DNA of 64,000 nt from Pedobacter ghigonis (GTDB taxonomy: Bacteria > Bacteroidota > Bacteroidia > Sphingobacteriales > Sphingobacteriaceae). The position numbers were made by a program, and so were the translations under genes. The DNA lies in assembly GCF_903166585.1 (NCBI RefSeq), contig NZ_CAESCM010000001.1, positions 503,079-567,078 of the forward strand, read 5' to 3'. Shown piece after piece: positions 27,315 through 36,253 of the stretch; positions within the stretch are counted from its first letter, which is position 1, and the number at the start of each line of letters is the position of its first letter. Under the pieces are notes generated by a model. It was not told the origin of the DNA. It worked only from the letters and a program-made list of their open reading frames with translations, and did not search any database.

Positions 27315-28556
27315 TTAATCCTGCTCAATAAAATTAAGCTCTCTATCATGCGTTTCGGGAATGGTGAGAATACAATAAATCCCTATCCCAAAACAGATTA
27401 CACCTATTATTGCAGCTGAATGTAAGGCCAGCAAATCGGGTTTTAGCCAGGCATAAAAAGTTGTCATCAATACAACTGTTCCCCTCACCATGTTCGGTAT
27501 GGTTGTGGCGGCTGTTGCCCTGAGGTTTGTACCAAACTGTTCGGCACCAATGGTTACAAACATGGCCCAGTAGCCTATTCCAAAGCCCAGCCATAAACAC
27601 ATGAGATATATACCTGTAGGGTTCTCAATTCCGGCATAGAGGTAAACAATGGTTCCGATCAGGGTAAAAACCATCAGAATAGTTACTGCTTTTTTTCTTG
27701 AGGCCAGCAGGTAACTAAGTACGCCACTCAGCAAATCGCCTACTGCCAGACCAATGTAACACCACATTACTGCCAAGCCGGGTTTAACTGGTTCTGTTAC
27801 GCCCATGGCCTTTGCAAACTCGTTGCTGAAAGTAGCCAGAATGCCTATAACATACCAGGTGGGTAGTCCAATGCCGATACACTTTGCGTATAGTTTTAAA
27901 CGGCGGGGGTTGGTAAAGAACAACATGAAACTTCCTTTGCGGATTTGTGCTTTATCCGAGATCTGGGTAAACATGCCCGATTCGAAAACTCCTACCCTCA
28001 AAAAGAGTAAAAGTACCCCTAAACCACCGCCTGTAAAATAGGCATATCGCCAGCTAAACAGTTCTACAGTAAAGTAGGCTGCAACTGCTCCAAGTAGCCC
28101 AACGCCTGCAACTACTGAGGCACCTATCCCCCTGAGCTTTTTAGGCAGGCTCTCCGAAACCAATGTTATGCCTGCTCCCAGCTCGCCGGCCAAACCTATT
28201 CCGGCGATAAAACGAAGGGCTTTATATACTGTTACATCCTGAACAAATCCGCAGGCGAAATTGGCAATGGAATAGGTAACAATCGAACCAAAGAGCACGG
28301 AAAGCCGCCCCTTCTTATCGCCCAGGATCCCCCAGAGTATGCCCCCCAAGAGCAACCCACTCATCTGCCAGTTCAGTATGCTGGCTCCCTGAATGGATTG
28401 TGCGTTCTCGTCTAATCCGAGATCTACCAGGCTCGGGATCCTCACAATACCAAATAACAGTAGATCGTAAATATCTACAAAATAGCCCAGGGCCGCCACG
28501 ATAACCACTGTACCGAACAGGTGCTGCCAGATGCCTTTTTCTTCAGTTCTTTCCAT
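27315..28556 (-). CDS. MFS sugar or organic-acid transporter
   Basis: 413 residues with twelve predicted membrane helices. The loop 2-3 motif G-D-K-K-G-R-L (GILGDKKGRLSVL) and a loop after TM4 (SESLPKKLRGIGAS) are MFS signatures; the second half has GAEQFGTNLRATAATTIPN, similar to sialate/aromatic-acid/sugar porters. It should import the product released by PUL 2 across the inner membrane. The gene starts 3 nt after the stop of the unknown secreted-protein gene, so it belongs to the SusC-SusD operon and is its last gene. The substrate cannot be fixed from sequence. Confidence 0.9.
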   Translation of the reverse strand: MERTEEKGIWQHLFGTVVIVAALGYFVDIYDLLLFGIVRIPSLVDLGLDENAQSIQGASILNWQMSGLLLGGILWGILGDKKGRLSVLFGSIVTYSIANFACGFVQDVTVYKALRFIAGIGLAGELGAGITLVSESLPKKLRGIGASVVAGVGLLGAVAAYFTVELFSWRYAYFTGGGLGVLLLFLRVGVFESGMFTQISDKAQIRKGSFMLFFTNPRRLKLYAKCIGIGLPTWYVIGILATFSNEFAKAMGVTEPVKPGLAVMWCYIGLAVGDLLSGVLSYLLASRKKAVTILMVFTLIGTIVYLYAGIENPTGIYLMCLWLGFGIGYWAMFVTIGAEQFGTNLRATAATTIPNMVRGTVVLMTTFYAWLKPDLLALHSAAIIGVICFGIGIYCILTIPETHDRELNFIEQD

Positions 28557-28559
28557 AAC

Positions 28560-30950
28560 TTACTGATAGATAAAAGTAACTGTGGACAGGCAGTTCTTAT
28601 CGGCTAATACCCTCACCCAATGGGCACTAAACCCTTTTGGAAATTCGTAGGTTACAGTTTTACCCGCTGCAACACTAAATGTCTTGTACTTGTGAAAACC
28701 GGTCAGATCGAAATCTACCTGAAGGGTAATATTTACGTCCTGATCTGCAGTAATCGAAACTTTCTTCTGATCGTAGCCGGTCATTAAATAGGGAAGCGAA
28801 ACCTCTCCGGCTTTTACCTGTGTGTTCTTCCACACACTACCTGTTCCTACAGCTTTGCCCATTTTCCACAGGTCATCTACCCCACCGTACCAAAGGCCAT
28901 TGGCTGCATTACCAAAATATTGACCGTCTGGCTGCGCATCTTTTTTCGTACCGCTTAATACCAATAATCCTCTCCAGGTACAGAAATCGACTATTTTCTT
29001 ATGGTGTGTAGTTACGGGGCGCAAGGCAATAAATCCGCTTTCGCGGCCTACCTCATAAAAGCTGCCAGTAATATTCAGCATAAACCTTTCCGATTCAATT
29101 TCCCTGCGGTCCCTGTAGGCGAAAGTTTCATACTCAGCCGATCCTTTTGGTATGCGAAAAGTGCCGGTTTTATCGGTCACAATTACCGAAGCATCATCAA
29201 CAGTATATCCTTTTTTAAAGGCACCTAAACGGAGCATCTGGCTGGTACTATCAGCCGCGTTTGCTGCTACAGTGAGTCTCTCATCAATTTCCGAATATTT
29301 ATTTCCGTTTGTGTTTAGTACCTGCAGGTTCTTGTTAAAATTTGCAGGTCGGATAATATTGGCCTGAATGGCTTCTTTATCTGTGATGTTGGCCAGTGCT
29401 TTAAACAAGTTTTCCTGCTTTGCCCGGGGCTCGCCTGTAAAATGGATAAATGCTGTAGCATTACAATCTGCATTGGTTTTAAAACGGATCCAGGTGGCTT
29501 TAAAATCGGCTGGAAATATAAAATACTGGTAAACATTCGCCCCAAGCTTAATGGTTTTATAATCTTCCCACTTGTTGTTTCCGGCTTTATCGATCTGCAA
29601 GGTTACCGCAACCGCTTTACTGGCTTTAAGGTGTAATACTTTTTGATTGAAACCATTTACTAAAAAAGCATCGGATGCAACGTTAGCTTTTACATCGTCA
29701 TTCTCCCAGGGGCCACCCCAACCGGTTGGCGCACCCCAGGTTTTTAAATCGGCAAACTGCCCAAACCAGAGGTTAGATTGCGCCCTTCCGGCCAATGGGT
29801 TTTCCAGCACCGTGGTTTCATCGGTAGCGATCACAATCTGATTATTCCAGCTACAAAAATCAGGTATGTAGCGTAAATGACTATTTATTGGCAGAATACC
29901 ACCACTATTGTTCCTCGAAAAGCTTTTAGGAAAATCGTACATCATGCCATGCATATCCATCAGCATTTTACCATTACCAACTTCACGGATACGTGGCCAT
30001 TCGGTATACCAGCCGCCTCTATGATCGTAAGTATGTGCGGCTTTAGGTAAGCGGTAGGTGTACCATTGCCCCTTATCTAATAATTTAAGCATTACCGAAC
30101 GTTTGTCCCAGCCAATACTCCAGAGTGGGGTTTTATCATTTGGCGAACCGTAAATCCCCTCTGGACCGGTTACATCGGTAAACTGGCGCCGCTCAATAAT
30201 TTTCCATGTTTTGCCATCCCAACTAGCTAAAACACCTTTTTCCTCATCATTTTTTGGCAAATCACCTGCCGCAAGCATGTCTTTGCTCAATTTAAATACA
30301 GCTTCTTCACCATTGTTGGCCACTACCAACTGATTTTGTGCTGTATAAGCACCTTTACCATGCCAGCCTGGCACAGGTTTGTTAAACAATTTATTTACGG
30401 CTAGCGTGTTTACATCCACTTCGTAGAGCATGCCTTCCATGTCGTAAAAATAAACCTTGTTTACCGGATCGGTAAGGTGGCGCGCCGTAGCGGTCATCCT
30501 GCCAGGCATAACTGAAAACGGGATGGTCCTGATCTTCCCTGCTCTATCAATAAAGTAATTACTGGTAATCAATTGGTTTGATTCTTTATGAATCATCCTG
30601 TTAGCGGGTGTACCGCCAATACTTTCGGGATGAATGGTAACATTCATATCCTTATCAATGCTATAAAGCTTATCAGAACTTCCCTTTGGCATATGTGGAG
30701 AGTAGGTTACCATCCAAAGCTGGCCGGCCCAGGGCGTAATGGCACCAATGCCATTTTCGCCACCATCACCATAGCTTTTACTACTGCTTTTTAACCAGTT
30801 TTGCTTTTCCCAACCCTCGTTAAAAGTAGCCAGGTGTGGATAAACGCCACTTACCTGTAAATGTTTTGTTGTTTGAGCCTGGGCAAAGTGGGCAGTAAAA
30901 ATAGCCGAACTGACTATAGCGCTTAATTTTAATATGAGGTTTCTTTTCAT
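28560..30950 (-). CDS. Secreted propeller-like protein with duplicated C-terminal module, unknown function
   Basis: 796 residues from MKRNLILKLSAIV; an in-frame start 13 codons earlier would lie inside an intergenic hairpin and spoil the signal peptide (cleavage near AQAQ). Residues about 30-355 have recurring Trp/Gly-rich beta motifs like a beta-propeller (LWMVTYSPHMPKG, VYFYDMEGMLYEVD, TPLWSIGWDKRSVML). Two related modules follow, about 359-510 (DFCSWNNQIVIATDE, LWFGQFADLKTWG, ATWIRFKTNADCNAT) and 650-796 (DFCTWRGLLVLSGTK, LWYGGVDDLWKMG, AHWVRVLADKNCLST). I recognise no catalytic family. It lies between SusD and the MFS gene of one operon, so it probably binds or cleaves the PUL 2 glycan. 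Confidence 0.8.
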   Translation of the reverse strand: MKRNLILKLSAIVSSAIFTAHFAQAQTTKHLQVSGVYPHLATFNEGWEKQNWLKSSSKSYGDGGENGIGAITPWAGQLWMVTYSPHMPKGSSDKLYSIDKDMNVTIHPESIGGTPANRMIHKESNQLITSNYFIDRAGKIRTIPFSVMPGRMTATARHLTDPVNKVYFYDMEGMLYEVDVNTLAVNKLFNKPVPGWHGKGAYTAQNQLVVANNGEEAVFKLSKDMLAAGDLPKNDEEKGVLASWDGKTWKIIERRQFTDVTGPEGIYGSPNDKTPLWSIGWDKRSVMLKLLDKGQWYTYRLPKAAHTYDHRGGWYTEWPRIREVGNGKMLMDMHGMMYDFPKSFSRNNSGGILPINSHLRYIPDFCSWNNQIVIATDETTVLENPLAGRAQSNLWFGQFADLKTWGAPTGWGGPWENDDVKANVASDAFLVNGFNQKVLHLKASKAVAVTLQIDKAGNNKWEDYKTIKLGANVYQYFIFPADFKATWIRFKTNADCNATAFIHFTGEPRAKQENLFKALANITDKEAIQANIIRPANFNKNLQVLNTNGNKYSEIDERLTVAANAADSTSQMLRLGAFKKGYTVDDASVIVTDKTGTFRIPKGSAEYETFAYRDRREIESERFMLNITGSFYEVGRESGFIALRPVTTHHKKIVDFCTWRGLLVLSGTKKDAQPDGQYFGNAANGLWYGGVDDLWKMGKAVGTGSVWKNTQVKAGEVSLPYLMTGYDQKKVSITADQDVNITLQVDFDLTGFHKYKTFSVAAGKTVTYEFPKGFSAHWVRVLADKNCLSTVTFIYQ

Positions 30951-30964
30951 GTGCTGGATTAAAA

Positions 30965-30987
30965 GGCCGGAAGGTTTTCTTCCGGCC
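30965..30987 (-). other. Intercistronic hairpin between SusD and the propeller gene
   Basis: A 9-bp GC-rich stem (ggccggaag / cttccggcc) with a 5-nt loop begins 9 nt after the SusD stop. On the minus strand TTTT follows directly, so it may act as a partial terminator or mRNA stabiliser that sets SusCD above the downstream genes. Confidence 0.6.
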
Positions 30988-30995
30988 ACCTTATG

Positions 30996-32678
30996 TTAAT
31001 AATTTGGATTTTGAGTGATGTTGTTATTTACCCGCCTTTCTACCGCAGGAATTGGCCACAGATACTGCTTGCTTTTATCAAAACTTCTGTTCACAAGGAT
31101 TTTCACATCAGCGCCAAAACCCGAGTAATCTGCAATTCCATCTGCATCAATTGGTGTTTTTCCTGGAAAAGGCCATTTCGCGCGGTTTTGATTGGCCGGA
31201 TCGGGTAAACCGATTACCGGTGTTCTTAAAGCTTTTTCTGCTAATTTCCACCTGATCAGATCCATGTACCGTAAACCTTCTCTTACAAATTCTACCCGCC
31301 TTTCTCTGCGTACAATTTTTCTCAGTTCGGTTACATCGGTAGTTACCACTGCCGGGTACAAAGTTGTTTGTGCTGCTGTAACGCCGTAAGCCCTTGCCCT
31401 AACCTGGTTAATGGCATCTAAAACGGCAACATCAGTTTCGCCTAATTCTATTTTCGATTCTGCATAGGTTAATAACATTTCGGCATAACGGATAATGATG
31501 GCATCATTATCTTCTGTTAAACGGTCGGCCCAGGTTTGATCAATTCCTTTTTTCCAAAGGAAACCGGTAAAACTTGCATTCACTGCTACCCTGCGGGTGT
31601 CGTTATTGGTTACTTTCCGGGCCAGTTTATTGCTCCAAACCTGTAAAGAATCTGGATGGGGGCTATAATTGTAGCCCAACCAATAGGTATTAAATTCAAC
31701 TACCGTGGCGGTTAAACGTGGGTCTCTGTTTTTGAAGGGATCGAGGGGATTGTATAACGGTGATTCATTAACTGGCTTTCCATCGGTACATTCGTATGCA
31801 TCAACAATTTCCCTTGTAGGCAGCTGGGCACCAAAACCGCCTGCATTTCTAGATATATTATCCTGAACGTATGCAGCCGAGCTTGATACATTCTGCGCCT
31901 GCTCTCTCGGCACGCTGACAATCAACTCTTTGCTGCTTTCGCCTGCCTTTAAGAATAACTGGGCAAAATTTGGGTTTAAGGCATAAGTGCCAGCTGTAGC
32001 TAAGTCCATTACTCCCTTTGCAGCATCGCGGGCAATTGCATAGTCGCCCATGTACAAGGCCGTTCTTGCCTTAATGGCTAAAGCCGCGCCTTTGGTTAGC
32101 CTTTTAACACTGGATGCGGTATAACTGGCTGGGAGATTTTGAGCTGCAAAATCCAATTCTGTATAAATAAATTTTAAAATTTCGCTTTTGGCGGTCCTTT
32201 TTATACCGTATGCTGCTGATAACTCTATGGGATCTGTAAGAAAGGGAACATCGCCAAAGTGCGCAATCAGTTTAGCGTATTGGTAGGCCCTGATCAATCT
32301 CATTTCGGCCTCGAGCTTTAAAATTACCGCTGCCGGCGTACTTCCCGCAGCTCTGTCCTTATTGGCAATAAAAGAATTTGCCCTGGCAATGGCTTTATAA
32401 CTTGTTAACCAGTAATTGCTTACCGTACCATCTTCAGCCGTCATGGTGCCACCTATAACGGCATTGGTTAACTGGCCCCTGTGCCATTCGTTATCACTGT
32501 ACAATTCACTGTCGTTCTGCCAGAAATCCAATCGGTAAAGATCGTTTACGGCAAGTTCAAGCTCGGTTTGGTTCGAATAAAAAGTACCAGTTGCTGCTTC
32601 TGACAGTGGATTTAAATCGAGCTTATTACAGGCGGTTAAGCCAAATATTGCTAAAAGGAAAAAATATATCTTTTTCAT
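30996..32678 (-). CDS. SusD-like surface glycan-binding lipoprotein (PUL 2)
   Basis: 560 residues. Lipoprotein signal MKKIYFFLLAIFGLTAC, Cys17 followed by Asn-Lys-Leu-Asp. SusD hallmarks are the early ELAVNDLYRLDFW segment, AEMRLIRAYQYAKLIAHFGDVPFL, AIIIRYAEMLLTYAESKIE, RRERRVEFVREGLRYMDLIRWKLAE and the C-terminal YLWPIPAVERRVNNNITQNP. It partners the SusC encoded 64 nt upstream. It is somewhat longer than the PUL 1 SusD and the two share little beyond family motifs, so the two PULs are probably specific for different glycans. Confidence 0.95.
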   Translation of the reverse strand: MKKIYFFLLAIFGLTACNKLDLNPLSEAATGTFYSNQTELELAVNDLYRLDFWQNDSELYSDNEWHRGQLTNAVIGGTMTAEDGTVSNYWLTSYKAIARANSFIANKDRAAGSTPAAVILKLEAEMRLIRAYQYAKLIAHFGDVPFLTDPIELSAAYGIKRTAKSEILKFIYTELDFAAQNLPASYTASSVKRLTKGAALAIKARTALYMGDYAIARDAAKGVMDLATAGTYALNPNFAQLFLKAGESSKELIVSVPREQAQNVSSSAAYVQDNISRNAGGFGAQLPTREIVDAYECTDGKPVNESPLYNPLDPFKNRDPRLTATVVEFNTYWLGYNYSPHPDSLQVWSNKLARKVTNNDTRRVAVNASFTGFLWKKGIDQTWADRLTEDNDAIIIRYAEMLLTYAESKIELGETDVAVLDAINQVRARAYGVTAAQTTLYPAVVTTDVTELRKIVRRERRVEFVREGLRYMDLIRWKLAEKALRTPVIGLPDPANQNRAKWPFPGKTPIDADGIADYSGFGADVKILVNRSFDKSKQYLWPIPAVERRVNNNITQNPNY

Positions 32679-32742
32679 CTTTATATAATTTATTTTTCAA
32701 TTATGATGAAGCCATCATCGTTTATTTGTCCGGTTAATTAAC

Positions 32743-35700
32743 TTAGAACCTGATACTTGCCCCCGCCAATATGGTTGAGACGATTGGGTAAGCATAGTCG
32801 CCGCCCTCGGGATCTAAATATTTCGGAAATTTGCTGGCAGAAAACAGATCGTTCCCTGAAACGTAAATCCTTAAGCCTTTAATGCCAATCTTTTTAACCC
32901 ATTCATCTTTTAGGCTGTAACCGAGGGTAATATTCTTTAACCTGAAATATGAACCACTGATTAAATAGTGATCAGACAATGCATAATTATTACCCCCCGA
33001 GGTATTGGACAGCCTTGGATAAAAGGCGGCTAAGTTTTGCTCAGGCGTATTGTTCAAACTCCAGAATTTCCCAACAATATCTTGCGGTACATTGCCAAAA
33101 GCTTCGGCAAAAGGCCTGATTGCTTCGCTGTTTAAACGGCTTAGTTTTTTACCTATACCCTGAAAAGCCAGGCTAAAATCGAATCCCTTGTAATCGGCCC
33201 TGATGTTTCCGCCATATTGGTATCTTGGTAAAGTACCCCCCAGTAATACCCTGTCATCAGGCGTTATTTTGCCATCATTATTGGTATCTATATACCTAAA
33301 ATCACCTGGTTTTGTATTCGTATTGGCAACGGGTCCGGCGGCAACTTCTGCTGCATTCTGGAAAATGCCACTATATTTATAACCAAACCATTCGTTGTAC
33401 TCACTTCCCGTTCTAATGATCTGATCGCCAAGAAACTGTGTACCTTTTAAATCGCCGATTTTTGATTTGGCATCAGATAAATTTGCACCAATGCTGTAAT
33501 TGAATTCGCCGATCTTATCTTTCCAGTTTAACTCCAGTTCAAAGCCTTTAACATTCAGGGTACCCGCATTTTGATTGGGTTTATCGTAGCCTATATAAAG
33601 TGGAATATCCAAAGGCAATAAAATATCGAATGTTTTCTTTTGATAATAGGATGCCGACATGGTAAGCCGGTTATTTAGAAAAGCAGCATCTAAACCAAAA
33701 TCGGTTGTCTGACTGGTTTCCCAGCTAATGTTTTCTACAGCATATACCTGCTGGCCAGCACCACTTAAAGGTACCACTACCCCATTTTGATAAAATAAGG
33801 CGTTGGTAAAATCTAAAGTTGCCTGATAGGGGTAATAGGCAGGATTATTATTCCGATCCAGTAAGCGCTCGTTACCCGCTTGCCCCCAGCCCCCTCTTAC
33901 TTTTAAAAAAGATAACCACTTAATATCTTTCATAAAACTTTCTTCACTTATTGCCCATCCACCCGAAATTGAAGGATAAACAGCAGTGCGGAACTGCGCT
34001 GCAAAACGGGAAGACTGATCGGAGCGGATATTGCCCTGTAAATAGTATTTATTCTTAAAATTGTATTGTAAGCGGCCAAAAAAGGAATGAAGGCCTGATT
34101 CATTTGAATTGCCGTTATTATCTCTCAACTCTGTGCTACCTGTATTTAGATATGGAAAATCGGTTAAAGAAAATCCTGATCTTGATGCACCTAAACTTTC
34201 GGTATTTCTATAATTTTCTTCGTAACCAACCAATACATCGAGGTTGTGATTATCGGCTATAGTTTTGGTGTAATTGGCAAGTAGCTGCCCGTTTATCGTA
34301 AAATTCTCTGTTCTCCCTTCAGTTAAAACGGTTCGGGCCTGGTTGACAACCGTACTTAGCGTACCATCGGGATTGTTAAATTTTATTTGTTTTGAAAAGT
34401 TTTTGCCTTTGTTAAAGTCGAAAGTCGGGGCAACCAATGCTGTTAAAGTTAAACCCTTAACTGGCTTATAGTTTAAAGCCATCCGCCCGCCCAGCTGATT
34501 GGCACGATTTTGCTGAAAGCCCCCTTTTTGAATCTGGGCAACCGGATTTCTTCCGTCTTTACCAAAAGCCAAATCGCCATTGCCATAAACATCGTCATAA
34601 ATGGGAGGCATAATCCGCGATTCGTAAATTGGGTTATAACCATTTAATTCACTGCCATTTGCATTATTGGTTGTTCTACTGAAATTAACATCCAGGTTGG
34701 CATTAAATTTTTCACTTATTTTAAAATCGTTATTGATGCGGAACAAGTACCTGTTAAAATTTCGGCCATCGTAAAAAGCACCTGCCTTGCTATAATCAAA
34801 CGATGCTTTGGATTTAATTTTATCGGTACCTGTAGTAAAAACCAAACCATGGCGCTCGCGTGGGGCAGTGTTGTTTGTTAAAATAGCTTTTTGCCAATCG
34901 GTATTTGGAAATTTATCCGGATCTAAAGCATTATTAGTTAAATAATTATCGATTGTTGCCTGGGGATATGGCCCACTACTTCCACCATCATTAGTAACCT
35001 GCTCGTTGATATACTTCATGTAATCTACAACTCCAACATATTGAGGTAAGGCTGTTGCTTTTTGGGCACCGTACTCATAGTTGTATTCGAAATTACTTTG
35101 ACCGTTTAAGCCTCTTTTCGTAGTTACCAATATTACCCCGGCAGCCCCGCGGGAGCCATATATGGCTGCCGATGCAGCATCTTTTAATACCGTAATGTTC
35201 TCTACATCATTCGGATTTACATTATCAATATTACCGGGCACTCCATCAATAATCACCAGCGGACTATTGGTACCAATGGTCGTTATCCCCCTGATTAATA
35301 TGGTAGAACTGCTACCCGGTGCTCCGCTAGTTCTTGTAGCAGATAAACCAGGTACACTTCCCTGCAAAGCTTCAGATATCTGCAGGGTTTGCCTGCCACC
35401 TACATCTTTGGCGCTTATACTGGTAATAGAGCCTGTTAAATCTTTCTTTTTCTGCGTACCATAGCCTACCACTACAACATCATTGAGATTTTTGGCATTG
35501 GCCGCTAAACCAATGGTAAGATTTGCTCCTATGATTGAAACGGTTTGTTCCTGATAACCAACATAGCTCACAAATAGCTTATCTGAGCCTGAAGGAACAC
35601 TTAGACTAAACAGTCCATTCGTGTCAGTGGTGGTGCCTGTTTTTGTTCCCGGAATGGTAATGGTAACCCCTATCAGGCTTTCCTTTGTAGCCGCATCGAT

Positions 35701-35787
35701 AACTTTACCCGAAACGAGTCTGGTTTGTGCATTCGCTGTACAATACATACAGACCAGCATCAAGAATAGTAATACATCCTTTTTCAT
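32743..35787 (-). CDS. SusC-like TonB-dependent transporter without STN domain (PUL 2)
   Basis: 1014 residues: signal peptide (to NAQ, residue 21), CarboxypepD_reg-like domain (about 25-105, SGKVIDAATKESLIGVTI), TonB plug (NDVVVVGYGTQKKKD; SPLVIIDGVPGNIDNVNPND; DAASAAIYGSRGAAGVILVTT) and barrel. It lacks the STN domain present in the PUL 1 SusC, so it should not signal through FecR, and no sigma/FecR genes are nearby. It is the first gene of a minus-strand operon SusC-SusD-propeller protein-MFS, transcribed divergently from the paralogue B gene. Confidence 0.95.
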   Translation of the reverse strand: MKKDVLLFLMLVCMYCTANAQTRLVSGKVIDAATKESLIGVTITIPGTKTGTTTDTNGLFSLSVPSGSDKLFVSYVGYQEQTVSIIGANLTIGLAANAKNLNDVVVVGYGTQKKKDLTGSITSISAKDVGGRQTLQISEALQGSVPGLSATRTSGAPGSSSTILIRGITTIGTNSPLVIIDGVPGNIDNVNPNDVENITVLKDAASAAIYGSRGAAGVILVTTKRGLNGQSNFEYNYEYGAQKATALPQYVGVVDYMKYINEQVTNDGGSSGPYPQATIDNYLTNNALDPDKFPNTDWQKAILTNNTAPRERHGLVFTTGTDKIKSKASFDYSKAGAFYDGRNFNRYLFRINNDFKISEKFNANLDVNFSRTTNNANGSELNGYNPIYESRIMPPIYDDVYGNGDLAFGKDGRNPVAQIQKGGFQQNRANQLGGRMALNYKPVKGLTLTALVAPTFDFNKGKNFSKQIKFNNPDGTLSTVVNQARTVLTEGRTENFTINGQLLANYTKTIADNHNLDVLVGYEENYRNTESLGASRSGFSLTDFPYLNTGSTELRDNNGNSNESGLHSFFGRLQYNFKNKYYLQGNIRSDQSSRFAAQFRTAVYPSISGGWAISEESFMKDIKWLSFLKVRGGWGQAGNERLLDRNNNPAYYPYQATLDFTNALFYQNGVVVPLSGAGQQVYAVENISWETSQTTDFGLDAAFLNNRLTMSASYYQKKTFDILLPLDIPLYIGYDKPNQNAGTLNVKGFELELNWKDKIGEFNYSIGANLSDAKSKIGDLKGTQFLGDQIIRTGSEYNEWFGYKYSGIFQNAAEVAAGPVANTNTKPGDFRYIDTNNDGKITPDDRVLLGGTLPRYQYGGNIRADYKGFDFSLAFQGIGKKLSRLNSEAIRPFAEAFGNVPQDIVGKFWSLNNTPEQNLAAFYPRLSNTSGGNNYALSDHYLISGSYFRLKNITLGYSLKDEWVKKIGIKGLRIYVSGNDLFSASKFPKYLDPEGGDYAYPIVSTILAGASIRF

Positions 35788-36253
35788 TTACAATTTGGTT
35801 AGTTTTAAATAGTTTGTTGATCCTGTTGGGTGTTTGTGATACCAACTGAACATAAAATTATGGGCTGTCTGAATGAAAAACATCAAACCCCCTTGACCAA
35901 AGAACAGCCAGTATTTAATACAAGATAAATAGCTAATAAACAACGAGTTAAACAACGAAAAAAAACTATAATGGATAACCTTAAAGGGCCGTAGGCCAGC
36001 AATAAAAACTTTAATGAGGTAAGAATCTGACAGAAATAGTCCTGGAATTTTCCTGAACAGCTAAATTATGAGGAAAAGATTTGAAATTGGTTTCTCAAAA
36101 CCTGTAGAACAGAACAGGCAGCTCTTATTTAAAATAAGATAATTTATTTTAATATGCAGCCATTTTCTGTATTTTTATGCTTCGCCATCCTAGTGGCAAA
36201 CTAACCAAGCAACTTTACTAATCAAGATATAACTTTACAAGCGTCCCAATAAA
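35788..36253. other. Divergent promoter region between PUL 2 SusC and paralogue B
   Basis: 466 AT-rich bases with no ORF or RNA gene. Both flanking genes start here, so their promoters and any shared operator should lie in it. I see no clear consensus promoter or long repeat. Confidence 0.5.
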
